A stretch of DNA of 64,000 nucleotides from Heligmosomoides polygyrus polygyrus (Eukaryota; Nematoda; Chromadorea; Rhabditida; Heligmosomidae). The notes below the pieces were generated by a model that saw nothing but the letters and a program-made list of their open reading frames with translations, had not been told where the DNA came from and made no database searches. Below are positions 11,443-21,800 of the stretch, in pieces (positions within the stretch are counted from its first letter, which is position 1; each line of letters opens with the position of its first letter). Both the position numbers and the translations under genes were made by a program. The stretch is taken from positions 88,595,960-88,659,959 of the forward strand of contig OX377206.1 in NCBI GenBank assembly GCA_947396885.1, written 5' to 3'.

Positions 11443-13247
11443 ATTGGGTTGATCGAAAAGTCTTGCAACACTTGATGCTACTGCCTGTTAAATTTGTTAA
11501 AGCTCTTACAGTATTGATCTTGTGTGGTGACGTCACAGTACATTCTCGAAGCTTCCTCAAGCATACTACAGGGTGCGCCAAAATTATGGCGACAAGGTTT
11601 TCAATTCGCCGAGAGAGGAAATGCGGTACTTTCGAGAAACCAACGATGAGATAATGTTTATCAGTCTATTGTAAACTATACGTAACATTGAGCTTCGAAG
11701 ATATCTCCATCGGCATCGATATAGACTTTGAGGCGCTTCGGGAAGGCATCGACGGCGGCACGCAAGTAAGGCGCGTTGAGCTCATCCCACGCCTTTCTTC
11801 AAAGGACCCACGGGGCGGTGAGGTTTCCCGCAGGCTTTGGCTTCCAGAGCTGGCCAGACCGTGTAATCCATTAGATTCAAATCCGGAGAGTTGGCTGGTC
11901 ACTCGTGGAAGCTGATGAATGGCGGAAAGTTGCCTTGGCACCAGTCTTGTAGCATTCTTGCTCTGTGAGCTGGAACTCCTTCCTGTTTGAAGGTCCAGGA
12001 GGGTGCACGTGGGTCTTCTTGTAGGCCTTAAGTCCAAGTTTACGGAAGATTCTTCTCAACGACGTTTCCATGATGCCCATTTTCCCGACAACCGGCGGAC
12101 CGAGCGCGCCGGCTTCCTGCGAATTCGTTCACGTACCCTCCTAATGTTGTCCGTAGTTGTAACAGATAAGTGTCTTTCCCGTCCGGATCTATCACATTCG
12201 GTTCCCAGGTTTTCTTAGCGCTGATGGACCTATTCAGAATACTCTGATGAACTCCAAGACGGTGGTGAATGTAGCGTGCCGAGAAGCCTTGACAGCAAAG
12301 CTCAACGATTTAAGAACGGTGGCACGAACGCTTCACTATCTTGAAAAACGACTTATTGTTATGTTTGACTGAGGTAAGCATAAACTAGTTGACTCAATAA
12401 AAACAATAAGAGCACGAAAAAAAGCAGACGCTGCGAATAAAAGGTCAAATTGTTTGCGCATGTGCTGTCGCCATAATTTTGGCGCACCCTGTATATAAGG
12501 CCTCGTCGAGTACGAATACAGCAACAATGTCAAGGATAAGCAGCAGCATCCTACGACCTATCGTCTACTACGAATTTCTGCAAGGCCATTCCGCAAGGAC
12601 TGCAGCCTCCAACATCTGCGCTGCATTCGAGAAGGAAGTCATTCACTATTCCACAGTGGCCCCTTGGTATCAGCGCTTCAAGGCTGGAGATATCTCTCTC
12701 GAAGATCGACCTCGTTCAGGACGCCCCTCTGTTGGACTCAGAAGGCATGCTCTACTGGGAGTTGCTGGACAGTGAGACCACAGTCACAGCATTTGTCTAC
12801 GCTATCCAACTCCAGAACTTGGCCGACACCATGCGCTAAAAACGTCCAGAACGGGGAAATATCTACCTGCTGCACGACAGCAAGCGTCCACATGTCGCAA
12901 AAGTGAGTCGCGAGAAAATCCAGGAGTTAGGCTGGGAAGCGCTGCCCCATTCACCGTACTTCCCAGACCTTGCTCCTTCTGACTACCACCTGTTCAGAGC
13001 TCTGAAGCAGCATCTTCGAGGCAGAGAGTTCGATGATCGACGTCAACTGAAATTGGAGGTTTCTGAATTCTTTTCCTTACAGCCCTCATAATTTTGGCGG
13101 AAAGGAATTGAAAGGCTGCCTGAAGGATGGAGCAGGATCTTAGGCTTGGATGGGGAATATATCGTGGACCGAGTTTTTGTTTAAGCGAATAGGGACAAGT
13201 TTGAATATTGTTGTGCTAGTGTTGCAAGACTTTTCGATCAACCTAAT
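11443..13247 (+). mobile_element. Deleted mariner carrying an inserted Tc1-like element
   Basis: Terminal inverted repeats of about 28 bases (TTGGGTTGATCGAAAAGTCT at left, mirrored at right, both next to TA). Transposase remains on the plus strand: N-terminal helix-turn-helix part at 12526-12730 (VYYEFLQGHSARTAASNIC, EDRPRSGRPS) and C-terminal part at 12750-13190 with the last catalytic motif LAPSDYHLF. The middle, including the first catalytic Asp, is deleted. Without the nested element it is about 0.88 kb. Confidence 0.9.
11571..12493 (-). mobile_element. Tc1-like element nested in the mariner
   Basis: Inverted ends CAGGGTGCGCCAAAATTATG / mirrored CATAATTTTGGCGCACCCTG. Minus-strand transposase remnants: helix-turn-helix part (SLRRIFRKLGLKAYKKTHV) and C-terminal part (DSNPMDYTVWPALE, then AVDAFPKRLKVYIDADGD) of a Tc1-type transposase. 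The catalytic core is deleted and the frame is broken. It sits between the mariner's left end and its coding part, so it inserted later. Confidence 0.88.
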
Positions 13248-13817
13248 ATAAAGCTATACTATAATCCTACTATATATAAAGTAGTGTGTATGCGGTGTGC
13301 TTCTGTCCTTCCTTCCGTTCATCACAAATGGAATGGGGGACTGCGTCTTGGCGATACTCAACGATTAATGGCGACCCGATACTTCAGCCCTAGGAGTAAT
13401 CGAGGCCGCTGAACACGAATCTGAAGCTCGCTTTTGAATTATCGTTCACCACCAATCGATATTGATCAAATTATCCATTTTTGTGGATGTCGTTCATTTT
13501 TTTCTGTTTTTCCCTAACTTGCTGCAATCGACGTAGTTAAGATGTTCTTCCTGCGGAAAACATGACACAGGTTGCAGCTAAAATTGATGATGAGAAGTTA
13601 CTACTACGGCGAAGCCGTCGAGAAAACGTCAGTGCCGTTTTAACGGCTGATAATAATATACAATGTTAGAGAATATTATAGAAATATATAATAGAATATA
13701 ATTCTAGAGAACCATTCTGTACAATTTCCTACCGAGGACAAGCCAATCTGGTTATGTCTGCTTCGCTTTTTCTAGCAGTGCGTGGTTCAGCACGAAAAAT
13801 GCAATGGGTGAAAACTA
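13248..13817. other. Unclassified, probably repeat-derived
   Basis: Contains CTATATATAAAGTAGTGTGT near 13269 and later text such as GATACTCAACGATTAATGGC. No ends, no coding frame. Confidence 0.35.
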
Positions 13818-14071
13818 TTAGGTTGGTCAGAAAGTCCTGAGCCGTTTTTATGAGGGTTCGAGCATTCTCTATTATGATCGGTAGCCATGATCTACCATGT
13901 TGTGGTTGTAGATCATTCTCGAAACCTTTCGTGATACGACCTATGCAATAGGAGAAAGGCTGTGGCGACTAATATTGTTGATTATATTGTTGAGTAAGCC
14001 ATTGTGTGCTAAATAAAAAAACAAAGACAAAAGAATTTCAAACGGCTCAAGACTTTGGAGGCAGCCTAATA
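13818..14071. mobile_element. Short mariner-derived MITE
   Basis: Starts TTAGGTTGGTCAGAAAGTCC and ends with the imperfect mirror (GGCTCAAGACTTTGGAGGCA, then GCCTAA), flanked by TA. About 254 bases, no coding capacity. Confidence 0.75.
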
Positions 14072-14116
14072 TAATATGTTTAAGGTTATAATAGAAGATC
14101 TATCAGTTTCTCGCTT

Positions 14117-14828
14117 ATATATACCATTTTCACTTCGAATTGGACACTTTTCAAATCAAATTGAACACTTTTTATATCAAATTGGACAGAGGAAGGCGGC
14201 TACTTTTTGCTGCCAAAACAGAGATTGCGCCATACCCTCGTCCGAAACCTCGTGATTTTTATACGATTGATAGCTAATTTTCGTTTACATGCAGTCCCAC
14301 ACCTGCAAGCGGTACAACATAAACAATTGTAAAAAACACACATATCCTAACCGTCTTGCTGCATGTAAGCAGTATTCGCACTATCAATCAAGTAAACATA
14401 GTGACTTGCTTTTCGAGTGCATGACGCGATCCAGTCTTTTAAAGCAACAAATGTTTGCTGCATTGCTACATTTTAAGACAAAATTCAGTTCATTTATTTA
14501 TTTATTCTTAAAAAAAACTTTTGTAAAATTATTATATTACTCAACTTAGGGCAGGTGAACTAAAAAATTTGAAAGAAAGTTATTTCAAAATTTCCTTAAA
14601 TAAAAAATTATTCACACCATCTTAATGAGTCTGTAGTTTAACCTGCCTAAAAGTCGTTTCGATTTGGAAGAGTTCGCTTTGATTTCCACAGTCTTAAACT
14701 AACTTAGATGAGTGTCCAATTTGACGTAAAAAGTGTCCAGTTTGATTTGAAAAACGTCCGGTTTGGTTTGAAAAGTGTCAAGTTTGATTTTAGAAGTGTC
14801 CAATTCTGCGTGAAAATGACATATTATA
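14117..14828. mobile_element. Non-autonomous element edged with GTCCAATTTGATTTGAAA-type repeats, copy 1
   Basis: Left edge: TTCGAATTGGACACTTTTCA followed by two further degenerate units; right edge: five inverted units (GTCCAATTTGACGTAAAAAG, GTCCAGTTTGATTTGAAAAA and so on). About 710 bases; interior shares AGATTGCGCCATACCCT with copies 3 and 4. No coding capacity. Confidence 0.75.
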
Positions 14829-15750
14829 TTTTATCTATGCAGACTTGATGACCTACCACAAATTTCCATCCAGTGATGATCGATTAATGTAAACGGTTAG
14901 TGTAAGACTTTGACTAAATGTAGCCAACTAAAGAGCAAAATATAGTGAACAATCACAGGGATTTGAAGTATGATCAAGCTTGCATTTCTGGCACAATTTG
15001 GAAACACCAACAATACCATTACCTTTATGAAAGTTGCCCCGTGTATTTTATATCCTGCTTTCTTCCCAGACTTGTCAAAAACATTCGACTCATTTTTGAT
15101 ACAAATTGTGTAGTAAAATATTTTGTGAAAAACCTCCTTTCTTTTGAAATGAATCCAAGAAGGAACTAGCAGCGGTCATAACTTTCTTCATACGCAATGG
15201 ATTCCTCGAGGTAAGCACCGTTCAAATCAGCACATCCTTTCCACTAGTTGAATAATTCCATCAGCGAAGAAATTGGTGGTCGAGATGCAACAAATTCTAG
15301 AAAGGCTGTTTTTGCGTGGCCCTGATCTGCGAAGGTTCGACCAGCGAAGAAGTCCTGAAAGTGCTTAGAAAGGTGGTATTCGGTTGATGCAAGGTCCGAT
15401 GAGTTTGGCGGGGGAGGCAGAACTTCAACTCCCAGTTCGTTTTGTTTTCTAATGGCGACCGCGAGACGTGTGGGTGGTCGTTGTCAAGCAGAGAAACGGG
15501 ACCTCTTCTGCTGACCAGTGCCGGCTGCAGGCTTGATTCACCCAATTTTCAGTGCATCTCGTCGATTTCGTCACAGTAGGACACTGTTGTGATGGTTCGG
15601 CCTGATTCGAGAAGGGTGTGGTGAATCAAGCCAGCCGCCGACCACCACGTTGTCATCATCGCCTTTTTCTGTCGGGATTTCGGCTTAGGGAAGTGCTTGG
15701 GGTGGGGATGGATTCGTCGACATCAACTACTGTTCTGATCGTGTCTTCGG

Positions 15751-16060
15751 TTATCGTACAGAACCACTTTTCATTGCATTGACGACTGTTCCAAAAACAG
15801 GTCGTTTTGATTTTGGAGAGGCAAAGAAGAACAAATTTCCAAACGTGACCACTTCTGAATCACTCAAATCATGGGGCACCCACTTCTCTAGCCTTTCCAC
15901 CTTCCCGAGGCGTTTCGACCCATTTGTAACAGCAGTTTTACTGACTCCTAGACTTTTCGCAATCTCACGGACTGTTTGCGATGAATTAGCTTCCACGAAG
16001 GCCTTCAAATCGTCGTCCTGGATTGCTGTTGGCTTGCGGCCGGTGCACCTTCAAGGCTGA
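15751..16060 (-). pseudogene. Mariner transposase fragment
   Basis: Reads KAFVEANSSQTVREIAKSLG, VSKTAVTNGSKRLGKVERL and KWVPHDLSDSE, matching the second helix-turn-helix and linker of mariner transposases. A frameshift separates it from GDFSLEG upstream. Confidence 0.8.
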
Positions 16061-16155
16061 AATCTCCAGAAGGAACTCGCGTCTATATTTAGTCTTAGAT
16101 GAAGTTTATCACCCACTTTAGGCTGCTTTTTCAAGTAACCCGACTCCAAAGTATC

Positions 16156-17190
16156 AGGTTGTCCCATAAGTCCCACCGTTTTTTCAACGATTCACTGCAG
16201 ATTTCGCCGGCAGTCTCTTGCATAGCGCTGCAAAGCTTTCGAAAGAAAATGAATAGCTCTATCAGGGCGTGTATTGCATTTCTTTTTTCATCATGAGTTT
16301 TGTCAATTTTTAGGTCGTTGAAGTGAAAAGTGAAAAAGTAGCCATTTGCGCAGTTGTTTTCTCCGCTTAGGTTTGTAATTTTTTGCACAGTTTTTTATAG
16401 CATTTGGAAGACAATGTTTTGTGCTACAAGAATTTGTGTTGGTCCTATTTTCTCACTTGTCCTTTATTGACTTTTAGGTCTCCAAATTGGGAATTCCTAC
16501 TTTTCCGCCCGAATTTTTACCAAAACTCCGGTTCTGTGGTTGAACTTTTTTGCTTGGCCGTTTGGAAGAGGATGTCCTGCTCAGTAAGAATTTGTGTCGC
16601 GTTTATTGGTTCACGCTGATTTCTGTCGAATATCAACAACTGAAGAAGGAGAAGGGGTTGTTGGTGAAGACGATTTTTCTTTTTTTGGCATTTTGTTGAT
16701 ATTCAGTAGAAATCTATAAACGCAACACAAGTTCTTATAGAGCAAGACATTTTCTTGCGAATGACATATAACACCAACCCAAAAAGTCCAACCACAGAGC
16801 AGGTGCTGTCGGCAGAAATAACCATCCTCCTTCGGACGTCCCTATTTGATGGCCTAAAAATCAATAAAGGACAAGTGAGAAAATAGGACCAACACACATT
16901 CTTGTAGTACAGAACATTGTCTTCCAAACGCTATAAAAAACTGTGCAAAAAATTACAAACCTAAGCGGAGAGAACAAGTGCGCAAATGGCTGCTTTTTCA
17001 CTTTTTCACTTTTCACTTCAACAACCCAAAAATTGACAAAACTCATGATGAAAAAAAAATGCAACACACGATCTGATAGATCAATTCATTTTTTTTTTCG
17101 AAAGCTATGCAGCGCTATGCAAGAGACCGCCGGCGAAATCTGCAGTGAATCGTTGAAAAAAAAAACGGCGGGGACTTATGGGACAACCTA
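16156..17190. mobile_element. 1.03-kb fold-back element (near-complete palindrome)
   Basis: The left half reappears in reverse as the right half: ends AGGTTGTCCCATAAGTCC and its mirror, matching arms of roughly 450 bases, and a small inner hairpin at 16617-16716 as the turn. No transposase. The ends are mariner-like. A segment of about 65 bases (16083-16147) recurs as a direct repeat on the far side (17278-17342), flanking the palindrome. Confidence 0.88.
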
Positions 17191-17737
17191 ACATGACCGT
17201 TCAGCTTGCTCCACTGCCCGCACTGGTCTCGCACCCTCTCAGGAATGTGGTCAAAAAAACAAAAACAAAAAACGAATTCGCGTCTATATTTAGCCTTAGA
17301 TGAAGTTTATCACCCCCTTAAGGCTGCACTTTCAAGCAACCCGACTAAGAGGTTTTTTAATAGAATCAATTTTATTGCGCGGAAAAGAAACTATCCAGAA
17401 GAAATCTTCTCGAACCACTGTTTCATCGTCTTTTCTTCAACCCTATTCGACCCCCACACATGGTCAATTTGCCGAGCCGTTTGACGGCGGATTGGCCCAG
17501 TTTGAAATTGAATTAAAATATCGTTCGGAATTGCTCTTTCGACATTATTGTTCAATAAGTCTTCGAAGAAACACGGTTATTAAGCATAGGGGAGACATCA
17601 AATTATTCAGTATGTAGGGTGAAATCTTCCGTACTAGAGTTTACATAAAATGTGAAGAAAGTTGAATATTGATCCAGTAATAAATGAGCGAAAAGCAGTT
17701 GCACAAAAACCGCCAAAACATTCCTACAACCTAATAC

Positions 17738-18443
17738 AGAGTGCGCCAAAATTACGGCGACAGCATATGCTGGAACACTTTGACCCCCTATTCGGAGCGA
17801 CCGCTTTTTTCTGTTCTTTTATTGTTTTTAAAAACTTTTTTATGCTTATCCCAATCAAGCACTAAAATAAATTGTTTTTGAGGATTGTAAATGTTCGTGC
17901 CACTGTGCTCCAATCGTTGCCGTCTCGGCTTCTCGGTACGCGATATTCACCATCGTCTTGAAGTTCATCGAAGAGTTATATATAGATCCATCAGACGCTA
18001 GGAAGATTTGGGAACTGAGGATGATAGAACCGGATGAGGAAGAGACGTATCTGTGACAACTACGGACATCAGGAAGGTACGTGAACGAATTCGCAGGAAC
18101 CCGGCGCGCTTCGTCCGCCGGATGTCGCGAGAAATGGACATCAAGGAGTGGTCGTTGAGAAGAATCTTTCGTAACCTGGATCTTATGACCTACAAGAAGA
18201 CCGCCTGCCAAAAATTGACTACAGTCCGCTTACTCACAGAGTAAACTTGCGTGCCACCGTCGATGAACTCCCGAAGCGCCTCAAAGCCTGTATCGACGCC
18301 GATGGAGATATCTTCGAATCTCAATGTTGTGTATAGTTTACAACACACCGTTAAACATTCTCGCATCGTTGGTTTCTTGAAAGTGGTGCATTTTCGCTCT
18401 CGGCGATTTAAATACCTTGTCGCCATAATTTTGGTGCTCCCTG
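17738..18443 (+). mobile_element. Second copy of the same Tc1-like element (deletion derivative)
   Basis: Ends CAGAGTGCGCCAAAATTACG and CGTCGCCATAATTTTGGTGC-type right end match the nested copy at 11571-12493. The plus strand keeps RKVRERIRRNPARFVRRMS and SLRRIFRNLDLMTYKKTA, then jumps to the C-terminal ELPKRLKACIDADGDIFES. The whole catalytic region is missing, so it is non-autonomous. Confidence 0.85.
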
Positions 18444-18699
18444 TAATATGACCGAAGCTGTCAGCCCTTTCTCTTTGACAAAATTTCATCACCTTATTTT
18501 ATTTGTCCCAAGATCGTATTCCTCCAGAATCCCAGTTCTTTGCGGAATTTGATGTCTTCCCAAGGCTGCGCATCAAGGCCACGTCGTCTCCTGTCCGGCC
18601 GAATATCCGATCAAAAGAGTGTATGTACGGCGATTTTCATCGTCCATCCCCCAAATACTCGCCAGCGCTTAGTGTTGTGTTAGGTGTTCAAACAGTGGC

Positions 18700-18830
18700 C
18701 TAATCATCTCCCCATATTATTTGCCTGACCCCATCATCGTCGTCGGCATAGAGCTCGTAGCCGGAGAGTAGCCAGCCAGCCAGTCAGTCAGCCAGCCGCA
18801 GAACGGTCAGAAATTCGCCGCACTACAACA
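18700..18830 (+). promoter_or_regulatory. Putative 5' flank / 5' UTR of the EB gene
   Basis: Lies directly before the predicted ATG. It holds a run of AGCC/AGTC tetranucleotides (about 18770-18797) and a possible trans-splice or UTR acceptor GGTCAG at 18805-18810, about 20 bases before the ATG. No clear TATA box. The promoter itself is not identified. Confidence 0.25.
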
Positions 18831-18870
18831 ATGCGGCTGCCGTGTTCGGCGCTGTTGTTTTCCACATGTA
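18831..18870 (+). CDS. EB gene exon 1: start codon and first half of signal peptide
   Basis: ATG in the context ACAACA-ATG, 13 codons ([13 protein letters not shown]) plus one base, then a strong donor GTAAGT. Joined to exon 2 it gives [18 protein letters not shown], a convincing hydrophobic signal peptide, and the phase (one base left over) is exactly what exon 2 needs. This fit is the main reason for choosing this start. A possible splice-leader or 5'-UTR acceptor (GGTCAG) lies at 18805-18810. Confidence 0.7.
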
Positions 18871-21800
18871 GTAAGTGCTTGCTCTACAGTATACTGTACC
18901 TTATACTGTAAACTACTGTAAATACATTACTCTATTTGCTATTTACTTATCGACTATCTAAAGGCACTGTAGACTAATCTAATTCTTCATTAATACATAT
19001 ATCAAATTTCAGTCCAGGATCTTTTCAGACGGTAGTATTAGAATTTATTTCTTTTATTTTTTATTTTTATACTTAGTTCTAGATGCTGTGCTGTAAAAGT
19101 CACGTTCATTTTGATTGTACATGTAAATTGAAGTGTGAATTGAAACCAAAGTACCGATCTTTGTCCTTATCTTTGAAAGCAAATCGTGATGTATGGAGTC
19201 TAGTATAGAGGGCACTCCGAACAAAAAAAAATCATCGAATTTTGTCCAAAAAGTGCAGAATCAATGTACTGGGCGGCCCATACTTTGACGAAGGCCATAT
19301 TGCTTCCTTGCCTTCTTCTTCTTCTTCCTTTTCTTTTTCTTCTTCTTCTCATTTTCTTCTTCTTCTTCAGCGTCTGTCCCTCTTCTCTTTATAGCGGGGT
19401 ATCAGGGTGGACACCAGCAAACTTCAAGTCGATATATTGCTCTCCCGCCTTATAAAAATAAATTTTTTTGAACTCATTGAGAGCCCTCATAGTAAAGTCA
19501 ATCATAGTAAAGTCACTCGCAAGATTCCTATTCACTGAGCCGGTACAGCTTGCCAGTTCATTCTCAATGGAGAAGAAGGAAGAAAACAGCTTGAACTGCC
19601 TAGTCTGCAAGCAGGAGAACAAGAAGTGACCTTCTGATGCTTTTGAAGTGATCAACGGTTAAACTGAGCTGAACCCGAGTGTTAACTTTTTTGTACCTAG
19701 TGCCTTCTAGAACTAAAGAAGCACAGAAAAGCAAGTGCTAAGCTGGAGGTTCTGGCTACTGGGTCACAGGCCCTTCAGAAAAGGTTTGTTAGTATTTTCG
19801 CTATTCAAACAGGCTGCGTAATAAGAACATGCTCTCTTTACCGCTTTTGCCTTAAAAGACTGATTTCGCTTCGAAGACACCTACAGGGTCTTCTGATGAG
19901 TTCATCCCTTATTTGGCCGCTATGCGAGCAGGAGGGGGCACTCCCTCGTAGTTGTGGATTTCTTCGAGTACGACACGGGTATGATATGTAGTACGTTGAA
20001 GTTTGTTTACCGTAGCCCACCTCAACTCTAGGACCGTTGAAACATGAAATCGTGAGAAAAATTAGCAAAATTTCGTCGGCACGACTGTGCATCCTCCTAA
20101 CTCTCATTGCGCCCTCTTTTGCAGTCGGATTTCTGTTTTCTATACCATGTTGGGACTGTGTTGGAGTTTTCTTGCATTTTGTTTCACCTATTCTCGCCGT
20201 TGTGAAGACCTGACGCAGAAACGGTTATATTTAACCGCCCAAGTCCGACTTTCGATAAATCTTGGCATATCGAGTATACTATTCCAGCGTGCTTCTCTGA
20301 GCTGTTCACCAAGATTGTTAAACATGCTTTATATTTATATTTAAATAGCAAGGTACCCCATTTATCATAACTTGAAGTAGCACAATCTCAAGAGCGGCCA
20401 GGACCAGTTTTTTTTCCAGGTATCTTGCTCTCTGGGTAAAACCAAATTCTTTTAGTTTTTTGCCATTATTTTATACATGTGGTTCCATATGTTTAGGCTC
20501 CACCTATCTACAGTTTGAACATAAAAACGATGTAGTTACTGAAATTTCGATGAAATGTGCCTGCTTAAAATGACTCTTACTGCAACTCTCTCTCTGAAAA
20601 TGAGCTAGTTGCTCAGTTGTTCCTAACAAAGTTTAACAGCACTGTTCTCACGCAGACTATAGCGCAGTTGTCCGGCTGTTTGTTCGTTTGTTTCCTTCAT
20701 CGTTTTAATCATGGCCTTTAAAAGAACATGCAAATCAATCCTAGTCGGAGGGGGGAGGGGAACATCGCAAGGAAGCGAAGCAAACAATGTGGATCTCCTG
20801 GCTAAGACATTGATTGCTAAGAAAGGTTCTCTCGCAGGCCAGTTTACTGCAAAACTAGTGTGCTTTCAGTTTTGCCACCGTTGTCAAAGAGCGGATTGCC
20901 CTCCCCTCCACTAAGATAGATCCGAATAAGCTGCAATCGTAGAGCTTTCCCGTGACCTGCTCACAGGTCATCATGTTTTTTTACTATATTTTTTCTTACC
21001 CAAGACTTCAGTGAATCGCTGGGAGTGTAATTTTTGTGCACTTCGGTTCGTGTTCAAAATGACACGATCACAGAAGTTTTCCGCATTAGAATTATCAAAA
21101 TTAGAATATTTTCGTTCAGGTCGATCGAGCTTCTACAGTTTTCTTGATACCATTCCTGAAAGCTTTTAGCATTTTTACCTTGCTTCTTGACTTGTCAGAA
21201 ATAGGTGAAGTAAGCATATTCTTTCTTCTTTTTCCAGGGCTAATTTTAAGCAAAAATCGGCAGCAAAACCTGTTTCATTGATTAGAAATATAAGAAAAAA
21301 TCAGAAGAATGTAGTAGTTTTTTATTTTTGTTCGCACAATGTGGCGCACTCAAAGGAAATGCCACTTGGACACGGCAAGTTGCAAAACAAATTCTGTTGA
21401 AAATAAAAAAAATAAAAGAAGCTAACAACGCAAATTAAACTAACTAACAATCTGTGCCATACACAATTCTCATTAAGAAGTGAGGACAGTAATTCATTTT
21501 AAGATAAACTCAATCAAGAACTGTATTGAAATCTGTAAAAAGTTTCAGTATTAGAAGACTGAGGGTTGATGGAGATTTGAAAGAGAACAACAACGAACTT
21601 CCAACATTGAAAGTGATGAGATTAGCTCTGGATATGTGTACATGTCCATTAAAATCTCTGAGTTTTCCCTCAACCGAGCAAGTCGTCATATGAGCTAAAA
21701 ACGCGTTCAACCCGCTTCCATAAAATGTTCTTCAAGTAGAATGTGTGGCGCGTCACGGTAGGGGTCGAAGTTGCATCCGCTTTAGCATTTTATTTTCCCA

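Larger units (their letters stand above)
15170..17600 (-). mobile_element. Mariner remnant (minus strand) interrupted by a palindrome
   Basis: Minus-strand mariner pieces in order: N-terminal FKLGQSA... and WFEKISSG near 17530-17400, then GDFSLEG and KAFVEANSSQTVREIAKSLG at 16070-15930, KWVPHDLSDSEVV, and a decayed C-terminal part to about 15230. Frameshifts and stops throughout. Between the two halves lies the fold-back element 16156-17190. The outer ends are not clear. Confidence 0.7.
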
